Positions 1-7,776 of a stretch of 64,000 nucleotides of DNA are shown piece after piece (positions within the stretch are counted from its first letter, which is position 1; each line of letters begins with the position of its first letter). A program made the position numbers and the translations under genes. Under the pieces are notes generated by a model, which had not been told where the DNA came from, did no database searches, and saw only the letters and a program-made list of their open reading frames with translations. Origin of the DNA: Prolixibacteraceae bacterium (GTDB lineage: Bacteria > Bacteroidota > Bacteroidia > Bacteroidales > Prolixibacteraceae); assembly GCA_019459485.1 (NCBI GenBank), contig JAIBEZ010000007.1, positions 1 to 64,000 on the forward strand, given 5' to 3'.

Positions 1-1
1 T

Positions 2-223
2 GAACGGATTGAAAAACTGTTTGCCTTGGTGATAGTCGCCTTCACCTGGGCGTTTTTGGTCGGAGATTATCTGCACAAATACATTAAACCAATCAAGGTC
101 AAAAATCATGGGAAAAAAGCCAAAAGTTTGTTCAAATATGGATTAACTTATATAGCTTCAGTGCTGTTAAACGCTTTGTTCCAAGATGATATAGGAATTT
201 TTAAATTTTTGTCATGTACTTAG
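2..223 (+). CDS. IS4-type transposase, C-terminal fragment at window edge
   Basis: The reading frame is open from the first bases to the stop at 221-223, so the gene starts outside the window. The residues include ERIEKLFALVIVAF, VGDYLHKYIKPIKVKNHG and KAKSLFKYGLTYI. This is the C-terminal signature of IS4-family DDE transposases, whose last catalytic acidic residue lies just upstream of it. The DDE core and left end are not visible, and I could not define a terminal inverted repeat after the stop. It marks the left border of the accessory region. An internal ATG at 26 exists but is not the true start. Confidence 0.8.
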   Translation, partial: ERIEKLFALVIVAFTWAFLVGDYLHKYIKPIKVKNHGKKAKSLFKYGLTYIASVLLNALFQDDIGIFKFLSCT

Positions 224-283
224 ATTCTCAATATATACCTTTACTGTTAAGTTTTACTGCACTAAATTGTTACAAAGCAGGTG

Positions 284-523
284 ATGGATAAAAAAGAGTT
301 TGAACCGATTTTGGAATTGAAAATTAGCGATATAATGGCGTTAATAATCGACCGGGAACAGCTAAACTTCGAAGAAGCGATCCAATATTTGTACGAATCG
401 AAGTTATATGCCGCGCTGACCAACGAAAGCACAAAACTTTGGCATCTGAGCGCTATAAAGCTCTTCGAAATGCTACATGACGAAAAGCAAACCAACGAAT
501 TGATTTTTCCTGATTATGTATAA
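284..523 (+). CDS. Small hypothetical protein, first gene of a DUF3791/DUF3990 operon
   Basis: About 79 residues, acidic and helix-rich (EFEPILELKISDIMALII, NFEEAIQYLYESKLYAALTNES), with no signal peptide or membrane segment. GTG at 281 and ATG at 284 are both possible starts; ATG is preferred. It overlaps the next gene by 8 bp, and that gene overlaps the third by 4 bp, so the three are translationally coupled. The pattern suggests an antitoxin-like or accessory partner of the DUF3990 protein. That role is inferred from operon structure; I recognise no named domain. Confidence 0.6.
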   Translation: MDKKEFEPILELKISDIMALIIDREQLNFEEAIQYLYESKLYAALTNESTKLWHLSAIKLFEMLHDEKQTNELIFPDYV

Positions 524-737
524 GCAGATTAAAAAATTAGATCAGATAGAACATTTCCAATTGTTTTGTCTGGAGAGTTACCGGAACTCGGAAGGGATTA
601 CCGGTATGGATGCATTGCGCGATTTTAAACGTGCCGAGGTATTCCGTTTTTTATCTTCCGGTTACGAGGTTTTGCATAGCATGGGCAAAAATTATCTGAC
701 TTCATTAATAACCGATTATATTAAGCGACGAAAATGA
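516..737 (+). CDS. DUF3791-like protein, candidate antitoxin/partner
   Basis: A 73-residue protein with the pattern IEHFQLFCLESYRNSEGITGMDALRDF followed by GYEVLHSMGKNYLTSLITDYI. This matches the usual layout of DUF3791 (helix, short GxxA turn, then a Y-x-LH motif). It sits between a coupled upstream gene and a DUF3990 gene with an ATGA overlap at 734-737. DUF3791 and DUF3990 genes are commonly adjacent in Bacteroidota and Firmicutes, which suggests a two- or three-component module. A cytoplasmic antitoxin role is inference. Confidence 0.65.
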   Translation: MYKQIKKLDQIEHFQLFCLESYRNSEGITGMDALRDFKRAEVFRFLSSGYEVLHSMGKNYLTSLITDYIKRRK

Positions 738-1228
738 AGCTTTATCACGGAAGTACAGCCATTGTTGAACAACCCCAAATACTCGAAACGCAACGCTTAC
801 TCGACTTTGGCAAAGGATTTTATACCACCACAAATCGGGAACAGGCAGAAAGGTGGTCAATCATTAAACAAAAACGATTAGGTGAAACTGCAAAATCTAT
901 TGTCACAGTGTACGAATTTAATGACCTCCTACTCACAAGCCAATCATTAACTGTTAGGAGATTTAATCAAGCCAGCGAAGAGTGGTTGGATTTCGTAGTT
1001 CAAAATCGAAACGAAGATATTAATCATGGATATGATATAGTAATTGGCCCTGTGGCAAACGACACCTTATATCAAACATTCACCTTATACGAAGCTGGTA
1101 TTTTAACAAAACCGGAAACCATTGCCCGCTTAAAAGTTCATCCCCTTTTCGACCAGGTTTCGTTTCATAGTCACAAAGCGCTTGACCATTTAAAATTTAT
1201 TGATGCCTACCCTGTTAAGGCTAATTAA
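734..1228 (+). CDS. DUF3990 protein, ADP-ribosyltransferase-like candidate toxin
   Basis: A 164-residue protein that starts LYHGSTAIVEQP (residues 3-14), followed by LLDFGKGFYTTTNREQAERW near residues 22-43 and YDIVIGPVANDTLYQTF near residues 100-115. The His-Gly motif, the G-x-GFY motif and a later strand fit an H-Y-x arrangement like that of the ADP-ribosyltransferase fold, to which DUF3990 has been related. It is the last gene of a coupled three-gene operon. Toxic activity and substrate are not established. The family call is good; the toxin role is moderate inference. Confidence 0.7.
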   Translation: MKLYHGSTAIVEQPQILETQRLLDFGKGFYTTTNREQAERWSIIKQKRLGETAKSIVTVYEFNDLLLTSQSLTVRRFNQASEEWLDFVVQNRNEDINHGYDIVIGPVANDTLYQTFTLYEAGILTKPETIARLKVHPLFDQVSFHSHKALDHLKFIDAYPVKAN

Positions 1229-1247
1229 ATAGGTTCCGATAACGATC

Positions 1248-1308
1248 AACTTTTTACAACTGACAACCTTTTCAACAACTGACAACCTTTTTAACAACTG
1301 CCAACCCA
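1248..1308 (+). repeat. Short tandem repeat of CAACTGACAACC type
   Basis: Three imperfect units of about 19 bp, each built around AACTGACAACCTTTT, lie in the gap after the DUF3990 gene. They belong to the low-complexity repeats scattered through this genome and have no visible coding content. Confidence 0.6.
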
Positions 1309-1319
1309 TTGATACCAAT

Positions 1320-1412
1320 ATGCTGAAACCTGCGGTTGTATTCGATGGAAGAAATATTCCGGATGCTGAAAAGCAAAAAGGAGATCGGGTTTGAATATAA
1401 AAGCATTGGGTC
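1320..1412 (+). pseudogene. Decayed 3' end of UDP-glucose 6-dehydrogenase (copy 1)
   Basis: One frame reads LKPAVVFDGRNIPDAEK and the +1 frame continues EIGFEYKSIG. Together these give the conserved C-terminus of UDP-glucose dehydrogenases (DGRN ... GFEYxSIG), interrupted by a frameshift near 1370-1380. No other part of the gene is present. A second, differently decayed copy of the same end lies at 2323-2416 in the same orientation, and the PIN toxin-antitoxin pair lies between them. Confidence 0.75.
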
Positions 1413-1607
1413 GCATTCGACCAGAGCTACTTTATCATTATCTTTGTTTTCAGTTTACTAACTTAAGCAACACCCAAAAAAGTGTGAAAACCATTTAGGA
1501 GGATCCAGATAAACGAATTTTCCAAACAACGGAAAATAAAAACCCCAGGTCATCCAAAACATTGAAAACGAATACATCTTGTTTCTCTTTTTTTAATTAA
1601 TTGCAAA

Positions 1608-1615
1608 TATTTTTG
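1608..1615 (+). promoter_or_regulatory. Bacteroidota-type -7 element (TATTTTTG)
   Basis: The octamer matches the TAnnTTTG -7 consensus of Bacteroidota. It ends only 2 bases before the ATG at 1618, so a transcript from it would be leaderless or nearly so. No clear TTTG -33 box is present at the usual spacing, so this is tentative. Confidence 0.35.
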
Positions 1616-1617
1616 AT

Positions 1618-1848
1618 ATGAAAACACAGGAATACAACAAAACTTACAATATTCCCTTCTATTTTAACGACCTTATAAAACTAATTAAAACCCTTCCAAT
1701 TCAGGATAAATTAAAAATTGAAAAGGAGCTGGAAAAAGAAACATTGATATACCGATCCAATCTGCTTTCAAAAAGTATTAAAGAAAATCAGATTGACATG
1801 GAAAGTATTGTTGCCGAAGTTTCAGAATACAGAACTGAAAGGAAATGA
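1618..1848 (+). CDS. Antitoxin of a PIN-domain toxin-antitoxin pair
   Basis: A 76-residue, lysine- and glutamate-rich protein with the segment LPIQDKLKIEKELEKETLIYRS, followed by a C-terminal region ending EVSEYRTERK. Its ATGA overlap (1845-1848) with a PIN-domain gene is the typical arrangement of an antitoxin followed by its toxin. I do not recognise a defined DNA-binding fold. The antitoxin call rests on size, composition and neighbour. The C-terminal tail would be the likely toxin-binding part. Confidence 0.65.
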   Translation: MKTQEYNKTYNIPFYFNDLIKLIKTLPIQDKLKIEKELEKETLIYRSNLLSKSIKENQIDMESIVAEVSEYRTERK

Positions 1849-2255
1849 CGCGGGATATTATTATTCTCGACACAAATATCTGGATAAGTTACCTCCTGTC
1901 ACGAAGATTTCATATCCTAACCAAACTAATTTTAGATAATGAACTCGACATCGTGACGTGTAACAATCTTACAAATGAAATTAGCGAGGTGCTTCAAAGG
2001 GAAAAGTTCAGTAGATACATAAACAAAAAAGATATTAATGAAGCTATTAAAATCCATCTTAAACTTTGCCGTTTCATTGAAATTCAAATAAAAACTAACT
2101 ATCTGACAGACAAAAAGGATAATTATTTACTTGACCTTTATCAAGCTGCATGTGCAACAGTATTGGTAACTGGCGACAAACAAATATTAGAACAAGCACC
2201 GAAATTTGGATTTAATGCGATAACACTCAAACAATTTGAAGATCAGACACTATAA
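1845..2255 (+). CDS. PIN-domain ribonuclease toxin (COG1569-like)
   Basis: A 136-residue PIN-domain protein. The acidic residues expected of a Mg-dependent ribonuclease are visible: D9 in LDTNIW, a Glu in EISEVL near residue 47, an Asp in DKKDNYLLDL near 90, and an Asp in TGDKQIL near 110. It resembles the 'putative toxin, PIN family' group, which carries PIN_3. It is coupled to the antitoxin by a 4-bp overlap. The pair lies between two decayed UDP-glucose dehydrogenase tails and is probably an acquired module. Confidence 0.85.
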   Translation: MTRDIIILDTNIWISYLLSRRFHILTKLILDNELDIVTCNNLTNEISEVLQREKFSRYINKKDINEAIKIHLKLCRFIEIQIKTNYLTDKKDNYLLDLYQAACATVLVTGDKQILEQAPKFGFNAITLKQFEDQTL

Positions 2256-2322
2256 ACTCCTTAAACCGACATAATCCAAAATTGCGTAATTCATATTAAT
2301 TCGTGTAATCTATGCGGATAAC

Positions 2323-2416
2323 ATGCAAAAACCAACGTTCCCTGTTCTACTAACAAAACATCCCCGATGCAAAAGCCTTGACAGAAATCGGCTTCGAATA
2401 CAAAAGTATTGGGAAA
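2323..2416 (+). pseudogene. Decayed 3' end of UDP-glucose 6-dehydrogenase (copy 2)
   Basis: Frames joined across a stop and indels give NIPDAKALTEIGFEYKSIGK, the conserved C-terminus of UDP-glucose dehydrogenase. Sequence upstream of it (FY-stop-Q) corresponds to the eroded FDGR. It is clearly related to the 1320-1412 copy but has diverged, so this is not a recent exact duplication. It lies 117 bp before the functional nucleotide-sugar dehydrogenase, which belongs to a different subfamily. Confidence 0.75.
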
Positions 2417-2512
2417 AGCCAATCCGCGTAATTCGTTGATTCCTGAGCGCGAAGCAGTCGAAGGAAATTCGCGTAATTCGCATTTTCCTGTAATCCGTAA
2501 TTTAAAACCAAA
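2417..2512 (+). repeat. AATTCG(C/T)GTAATTCG-type repeat cluster
   Basis: Degenerate repeats of the form aattcgYgtaattcg, with a fragment resembling the TTTCGAC/GTCGAA family (cgaagcagtcgaag) inside. The same short word recurs near 15917-15945, 16885, 24990, 32514 and 33345. It is non-coding here. Confidence 0.55.
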
Positions 2513-2532
2513 AATCACAATAAAATATACAA

Positions 2533-3843
2533 ATGAATCACTCTGAACTCCTATTACAAAAAATTGCTGCCAATACCGAAGTAGTTGGTATTATTGGCCT
2601 TGGTTATGTTGGCTTGCCTCTTGCCGTTGGCTTTGCACAGGCAGGCATTAATGTCATTGGTTTCGACAAATCACAAAACAAAGTAGATCAGATTAACTCC
2701 GGTGAAAATTACATCAAAGATATTCGTGATGCTGTTTTACGCGAAGTTGTTGACAACATTAAGCTTGTTGCTACCACCGATTTTACGAGAATAAAAGAAT
2801 GCGATGCCCTGCTCATTTGCGTGCCTACCCCGCTTGATAAATTCCGCAAGCCTGATATGTCGTACATCGAATCTGCATGTATGGCCATCGGACAAAACAT
2901 GAAGCCCGGCACCTTTATTAGTTTGGAAAGCACTACCTACCCCACCACCACCGAAGATCTGATGCTTCCCATCATCGAAAAGGAATCTGGATTAGAGAGT
3001 GAGGTTGACTTTTGGCTGGCTTATTCTCCGGAACGTGTTGATCCGGGCAATGCCTCTTTCCATACCAAAAATACACCAAAGGTATTGGGAGCCATTACCA
3101 AAGAAGGTTTGGAAATTGGTGAAAAGATATACTCCAAAGCCATTGACACCCTTCATTTGGTAAGCTCACCCAAGGTAGCCGAAATGGTAAAGATATTGGA
3201 GAACACGTATCGTTTGGTAAACATTAGCCTGATTAACGAACTGGCCTTGTTATCCGGGAAAATGGGAATAGACATTTGGGAAGTGATTGAAGCCGCCAAG
3301 ACCAAACCTTTTGGCTTCCAGGCTTTTTATCCCGGACCGGGCATTGGCGGGCATTGTATTCCTTTAGATCCCTTTTACCTCGAACACATTGCCAAAAAAT
3401 TTGATTTTGACCTAAGCATGATCCATGCAGCAGGGCATATCAACATGCGGATGCCGCATTACATGTATATAAAAATTGCAACGGCTCTAAACAGCCAACA
3501 AAAAGCAGTAAATGGTAGCAAAATTCTGTTCCTGGGCGTAGCTTATAAACCAAACATTGATGATGCACGCGAATCTCCTGCATTGGAAATCATGGACATT
3601 ACAGCACACAAAGGCGGATTGGTAAGCTACCACGACCCGTATATACCTTCGGTAGAGACGCACCATGGTGCGTCTCTACAATCCGTTCCATTAACACCGG
3701 AAACCCTACACGCTGCCGATTGTGTTGTATTGACTACTAATCACCAGGTGTTTAATCCTGAAATGATAAAAGGACATGCAAGATTGATTGTCGATTTAAG
3801 AAATGTTATCAAAGAATCCTCCGATAATATCTTTAAACTTTAA
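2533..3843 (+). CDS. Nucleotide-sugar dehydrogenase (UDP-GlcNAc 6-dehydrogenase, WbpA-like)
   Basis: A 436-residue enzyme of the UDP-glucose/GDP-mannose dehydrogenase family. It has an N-terminal NAD-binding motif IIGLGYVGLPLAVGFAQAG (residues 20-38), a central domain, and the catalytic Cys275 in GGHCIPLDPFYL. It would oxidise C6 of a UDP-HexNAc to a uronic acid with two NAD. The HINMRMPHYM region and overall length resemble WbpA-type UDP-GlcNAc dehydrogenases more than Ugd. It begins the polysaccharide cluster. A 28-bp perfect palindrome (3652-3679) lies in frame and adds residues 374-383 in the C-terminal domain. The exact substrate is inference. Confidence 0.88.
   Translation: MNHSELLLQKIAANTEVVGIIGLGYVGLPLAVGFAQAGINVIGFDKSQNKVDQINSGENYIKDIRDAVLREVVDNIKLVATTDFTRIKECDALLICVPTPLDKFRKPDMSYIESACMAIGQNMKPGTFISLESTTYPTTTEDLMLPIIEKESGLESEVDFWLAYSPERVDPGNASFHTKNTPKVLGAITKEGLEIGEKIYSKAIDTLHLVSSPKVAEMVKILENTYRLVNISLINELALLSGKMGIDIWEVIEAAKTKPFGFQAFYPGPGIGGHCIPLDPFYLEHIAKKFDFDLSMIHAAGHINMRMPHYMYIKIATALNSQQKAVNGSKILFLGVAYKPNIDDARESPALEIMDITAHKGGLVSYHDPYIPSVETHHGASLQSVPLTPETLHAADCVVLTTNHQVFNPEMIKGHARLIVDLRNVIKESSDNIFKL
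3652..3679 (+). repeat. Perfect 28-bp palindrome inside the dehydrogenase gene
   Basis: Two 14-base arms, GTAGAGACGCACCA and its exact reverse complement, abut at CATG. It is translated in frame as VETHHGASLQ within the C-terminal domain. The perfect symmetry and the low conservation expected at this site mark it as an inserted palindromic element. Confidence 0.9.
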
Positions 3844-4053
3844 TTCATAAAGAGTAAATTACCTTATTTAATGTCTAGACGACGAACAAATTTATTCTTA
3901 CATCCCTGAAATCTTGATGAATCAAATCAAATAATCTTCCTGAAGACGTTTTTTTCATTCACCAGTACTATCAAGGCCAAAAACCTAATGAATATATTAA
4001 AATTAGCATAACATTTACAATTCAAAAAATCATTCCTACTCACATTTTTATCA

Positions 4054-5505
4054 ATGTCACTCAAACAAAAAACAATAAATGGTATAATTTGGAGTGCCAT
4101 TGATAGCCTTGGGGGTCAAGGTATCCTATTTGTTGTTGGAATAATACTTGCACGATTACTTTCTCCTAGAGAATTCGGATTAATCGGGATGATTACAGTT
4201 TTTATAGCTGTCTCTGAAACGTTTATAAATAGTGGATTTTCAAGTGCCTTAATCCGTAAAAGAGATTGTACACAAACAGACTATTCTACTGTTTTCTTTT
4301 TCAACCTGGCAGTGGGTATATTTTTTTTTATTCTTCTATTTTTCTCTGCTCCTGCAATAGCCAACTTTTTTGAAGAACCAGAGTTAACAAATATTGTAAA
4401 GGTTTTAGGAATTGTTTTGATTATTGATTCATTGACGATCATACAACGTACCATCCTCGCCAAACGAATTGATTTTAAATTACAGGCACGTATCTCAGTA
4501 ATTGCTTCCATCGGTTCAGGAGCTATTGCCATTACGATGGCTTACAGCGGATTTGGCATTTGGTGTCTTGTTGCCCTTCAGCTAAGCAAACAAGCCCTTA
4601 ACTCAATTTTTCTATGGTTATGGAACCGTTGGAAACCCATGCTTGTTTTTAGCAAACAATCATTTCTGGAACTCTTTCATTTTGGGGGGAAGCTTCTTTT
4701 AAGCGGACTGATTGATACTCTTTATAGAAATATCTATTACTTAATTATTGGCAAATATTTTTCAGCTCAGGATTTGGGTTTTTATACCCGTGCAACTCAA
4801 TTCAAAGATCTTCCTGCTAAAAATCTAAACACTATTATTGCCAAGGTCAGCTACCCGGTACTTTCGACCATCCAAGACGATATCCCACGGCTAAGAGCAA
4901 ATTACCAAATTCTTATTCGTAGTACGATGTTTATCACTTTTATTCTGAACATGGGCTTGGTTGCAGTGGCAAAACCTATGGTACTTACCCTAATTGGCGC
5001 TAAATGGGAACCAAGTATCATTTATTTGCAAATGCTTTGTTTTGTTGGTATGTTTTACCCACTTCATGCATTAAACTTAAATATGTTACAAGTACAAGGG
5101 CGCTCCGATTTGTTCCTAAAACTAGAAGTTATTAAAAAGATATTGGCTGTACCGACCATTATAATAGGAATATTCTGGGGAATCAAAATAATGATTCTGG
5201 GAATGATGGTAAATACCATTATCGCATATTACCTCAACAGTTACTGGTCAGGTAAAATGATTGGATATTCTTTTAAACAACAGGTGAAGGATATTATGCC
5301 TTCGTTTATGCTTGCATTAATCGTTAGCGGCTTTATTTACAGCTTAGGTTTTCTGCCTATTGACTCTTATTTGATCCTTTTAATCCTCCAGATTGCCATC
5401 GGAGCGTTTTTAACTATTTTGATTTGCGAAGTCATTAAATTCAAAGACTATATCTATATAAAAAACATTGCATTTTCGAAAATATTAAAGAAAAAATTAA
5501 AATGA
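4054..5505 (+). CDS. Wzx-type lipopolysaccharide/capsule flippase (MOP superfamily)
   Basis: A 483-residue integral membrane protein with about 12-14 hydrophobic segments. It begins SLKQKTINGIIWSAIDSLGGQG, as in WzxC-like members of the polysaccharide transporter family, and has the RLLSPREFGLIGMITVF motif after the first helix. It would move undecaprenyl-diphosphate-linked repeat units across the inner membrane. The gap of about 210 bp before it is AT-rich with no feature seen. It overlaps the aminotransferase gene by 4 bp, so the two are probably cotranscribed. Confidence 0.9.
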   Translation: MSLKQKTINGIIWSAIDSLGGQGILFVVGIILARLLSPREFGLIGMITVFIAVSETFINSGFSSALIRKRDCTQTDYSTVFFFNLAVGIFFFILLFFSAPAIANFFEEPELTNIVKVLGIVLIIDSLTIIQRTILAKRIDFKLQARISVIASIGSGAIAITMAYSGFGIWCLVALQLSKQALNSIFLWLWNRWKPMLVFSKQSFLELFHFGGKLLLSGLIDTLYRNIYYLIIGKYFSAQDLGFYTRATQFKDLPAKNLNTIIAKVSYPVLSTIQDDIPRLRANYQILIRSTMFITFILNMGLVAVAKPMVLTLIGAKWEPSIIYLQMLCFVGMFYPLHALNLNMLQVQGRSDLFLKLEVIKKILAVPTIIIGIFWGIKIMILGMMVNTIIAYYLNSYWSGKMIGYSFKQQVKDIMPSFMLALIVSGFIYSLGFLPIDSYLILLILQIAIGAFLTILICEVIKFKDYIYIKNIAFSKILKKKLK

Positions 5506-6632
5506 ATAAATTAGAAAACCCAATTTATGTTACACAACCAGCCTTGCCTCCCCTGGAAGAATTCACGGAATTACTCAAGCAAATCTGGGACAATAAAATA
5601 TTGACCAACAACGGTCCGTTTCACCAACAATTTGAAAAGGAGTTGGCAGCATACCTCGGTGTAAAATACATTTCGGTATTCTCGAATGGCACTTTAGCCC
5701 TAATCACAGCCTTGCAAGCCCTTCGTATTACAGGCGAAGTAATTACAACCCCCTTTAGTTTTGTAGCTACCACCCATTCGTTGTGGTGGAACAACATAAA
5801 ACCGGTATTTGCCGATATTGAACCCAACACATTTAATCTCGACCCGGAAAAAGTAGAAGCGGCAATTACTCCTCAAACAACCGCAATTATGCCGGTACAT
5901 GTTTACGGGAATCCTTGTAACTTAAAAGAATTTCAACGGATTGCTGATACTTATGGATTAAAATTGATTTATGATGCTGCACATGCTTTTGGAGTAAAGG
6001 TAAATGGCGATTCAGTCTTGAATTTTGGTGATCTTTCCATATTAAGTTTTCATGCTACCAAAGTTTTTAATACCATTGAAGGTGGTGCGATTATTTGCCA
6101 GGATGAGAAAACCAAACAACGGATAGATTACCTGAAGAATTTTGGCTTTGCCGGTGAAACCACGGTAATAGCGCCTGGTATAAACGCTAAGATGAACGAA
6201 GTACAAGCAGCGTATGGCTTATTACAACTGAAATATGTAGATGAAAACATAGCCAAACGCAAAGCAATTACCGAAAACTACCGGAAACAATTAGCAAATA
6301 TTCCGGGAATAAAATACATGGAAGACATGGCAGAAGTAGAACATACTTACTCCTATTTCCCAATTTTTATTGATGCAAAAGTGTATGGAAAAACCAGGGA
6401 TGAACTCTATAATGAGCTGAAGAAAAATAATATTTACGGGCGGAGATATTTCTACCCATTAATAAGTGAGTTTCCTTCCTACCGCGGACTTACTTCTGCA
6501 AATCCTGCAAATCTGCCAGTAGCAGAGGCAGTAGCGGAACAGGTAATTTGTTTGCCGATATACCCAAATTTAGATTTAGAATCTATCAATAAAATTATTG
6601 AAACAATAAAGTCATATTCTATAAATATCTGA
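5502..6632 (+). CDS. DegT/DnrJ/EryC1 aminotransferase, VioA-like
   Basis: A 376-residue PLP enzyme. Its N-terminus VTQPALPPLEEF and the segment LTNNGPFHQQFEKELAAYLGV resemble VioA, the dTDP-4-keto-6-deoxyglucose aminotransferase that makes viosamine (Qui4N). The PLP-binding lysine is K187 in SFHATKVFNTIEGG, and the sugar-binding loop APGINAKMNEVQAAYG is present. The following acyltransferase, MaoC and CitE-like genes are closely packed and suggest that the 4-amino sugar is N-acylated. No rmlA/rmlB is present in this window, so a dTDP-sugar substrate would need genes elsewhere. Confidence 0.88.
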   Translation: MNKLENPIYVTQPALPPLEEFTELLKQIWDNKILTNNGPFHQQFEKELAAYLGVKYISVFSNGTLALITALQALRITGEVITTPFSFVATTHSLWWNNIKPVFADIEPNTFNLDPEKVEAAITPQTTAIMPVHVYGNPCNLKEFQRIADTYGLKLIYDAAHAFGVKVNGDSVLNFGDLSILSFHATKVFNTIEGGAIICQDEKTKQRIDYLKNFGFAGETTVIAPGINAKMNEVQAAYGLLQLKYVDENIAKRKAITENYRKQLANIPGIKYMEDMAEVEHTYSYFPIFIDAKVYGKTRDELYNELKKNNIYGRRYFYPLISEFPSYRGLTSANPANLPVAEAVAEQVICLPIYPNLDLESINKIIETIKSYSINI

Positions 6633-6649
6633 AAAATATTAGACCAAAT

Positions 6650-7306
6650 ATGAAAAATTTAGTGATTTTAGGAGGAAGTGGAATTGGAATGATTGCTGCT
6701 TCTATAGCAAATGAATTAGGATTTTATAAAGTTCTGGGTTTTTTAAATGATGTCTTGCCCGTTGGCACCTTGATTGGAAAATTCAATACAATCCCGGTAA
6801 TTGGTGCAACAACTGATTTATCCAAATACCTTCAGGATGAAAACACATTGGTTTTTATTGCCTATGTGGGTATGCAAAATGAAAAACAAGTATTTGAAAA
6901 AATTGAGGAATTTAACATTCCATCTTCAAAATTTGCTACACTAATACACCCTACTGCTATTATTCCAAAAGGTTTTTGCCATATAGGAAATGGAGTATTG
7001 ATGGCTCCATTATCTCAATTATCACCTGACACTACAATTGAAGATAATTGTATTCTACTGCCAAACTCATTTGTAGGACATGATAGTACTTTGAAAAAGT
7101 TTGCTCATATAGCAACCAACGCTGTTGTGGGAGCAAATGTTACAGTCGGTAGAGCCTGTCATATTGGAAGTAATGCAACTATCAGAGAAAGAATAACCAT
7201 AGGCGATTTTTCATTAGTTGGAGCTGGTTCAGTTGTATTGCATGATGTGCCGGATAATTCAATTGTAGTGGGCAATCCGGCAAAATTATTAAGAACTAAG
7301 GAATAA
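6650..7306 (+). CDS. PglD/NeuD/VioB-like sugar acyltransferase (left-handed beta-helix)
   Basis: A 218-residue protein. The N-terminal Rossmann-like half starts LVILGGSGIGMIAASIA. The C-terminal half is a hexapeptide-repeat left-handed beta-helix (residues about 95-215) ending with the typical VVGNPAKLLR. The catalytic His of this family is probably in NSFVGHDSTL. Members transfer an acyl group from acyl-CoA to the 4-amino group of a nucleotide sugar. It sits 18 bp after the VioA-like aminotransferase, which is the expected enzyme order. Whether the donor is acetyl-CoA or a hydroxyacyl-CoA made by the next two genes is open. Confidence 0.85.
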   Translation: MKNLVILGGSGIGMIAASIANELGFYKVLGFLNDVLPVGTLIGKFNTIPVIGATTDLSKYLQDENTLVFIAYVGMQNEKQVFEKIEEFNIPSSKFATLIHPTAIIPKGFCHIGNGVLMAPLSQLSPDTTIEDNCILLPNSFVGHDSTLKKFAHIATNAVVGANVTVGRACHIGSNATIRERITIGDFSLVGAGSVVLHDVPDNSIVVGNPAKLLRTKE

Positions 7307-7311
7307 TAAAT

Positions 7312-7776
7312 ATGAATCCATCCATCTTAGGTTTATACTTCGAAGAACTCGAGGTTGGTGCTGAAATATCTCATTCATTGTCAAAAACAATTTTTGAAAG
7401 TGATAATAATTTTTTCAGTCTATTGACTATGAATCATCATCCCTTACATACCAATTTGGACTATGCAAAAAAGAGTCAACAAGGACAAATACTTGTTGTT
7501 GGCACTTTAGTATTTAGCTTAGCGGTAGGAATGACAGTTCCAGATATTAGCGGAAAAGCCATTGCGAATTTGGGCTACGAGGATGTTAAACACCTGAATC
7601 CTGTTTTCATTGGCGACACAATTTATGTAAAAACAAAAGTACTTGACAAGATAGAATCGAAAACAAAACCCGATAGAGGGATTGTTTATGTTGAAACAAT
7701 GGCTTACAATCAACATGGAGAAAATGTACTTTCGTTCCGAAGAAAAGTATTAATAAAAAAACAATTTGTATTATGA
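7312..7776 (+). CDS. MaoC-like (R)-hydratase, hot-dog fold
   Basis: A 154-residue single-hotdog protein. It starts with YFEELEVGAEISHSLSKT and contains the dehydratase motif region MNHHPLHTNLDYAKKS followed by LVVGTLVFSLAVGMT, as in MaoC-family dehydratases. Members hydrate enoyl-CoA or dehydrate 3-hydroxyacyl-CoA. It lies 6 bp after the acyltransferase gene and overlaps the CitE-like gene by 4 bp, so it is part of the same operon. In a sugar cluster it probably prepares a hydroxyacyl-CoA donor for an amino sugar; this is inference. Confidence 0.82.
   Translation: MNPSILGLYFEELEVGAEISHSLSKTIFESDNNFFSLLTMNHHPLHTNLDYAKKSQQGQILVVGTLVFSLAVGMTVPDISGKAIANLGYEDVKHLNPVFIGDTIYVKTKVLDKIESKTKPDRGIVYVETMAYNQHGENVLSFRRKVLIKKQFVL

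Noticed and set aside
2533-3843. UDP-glucose 6-dehydrogenase (ugd)
   Set aside because: Two ugd tails lie just upstream, but this intact gene has WbpA-type features around the catalytic Cys and a different C-terminus.
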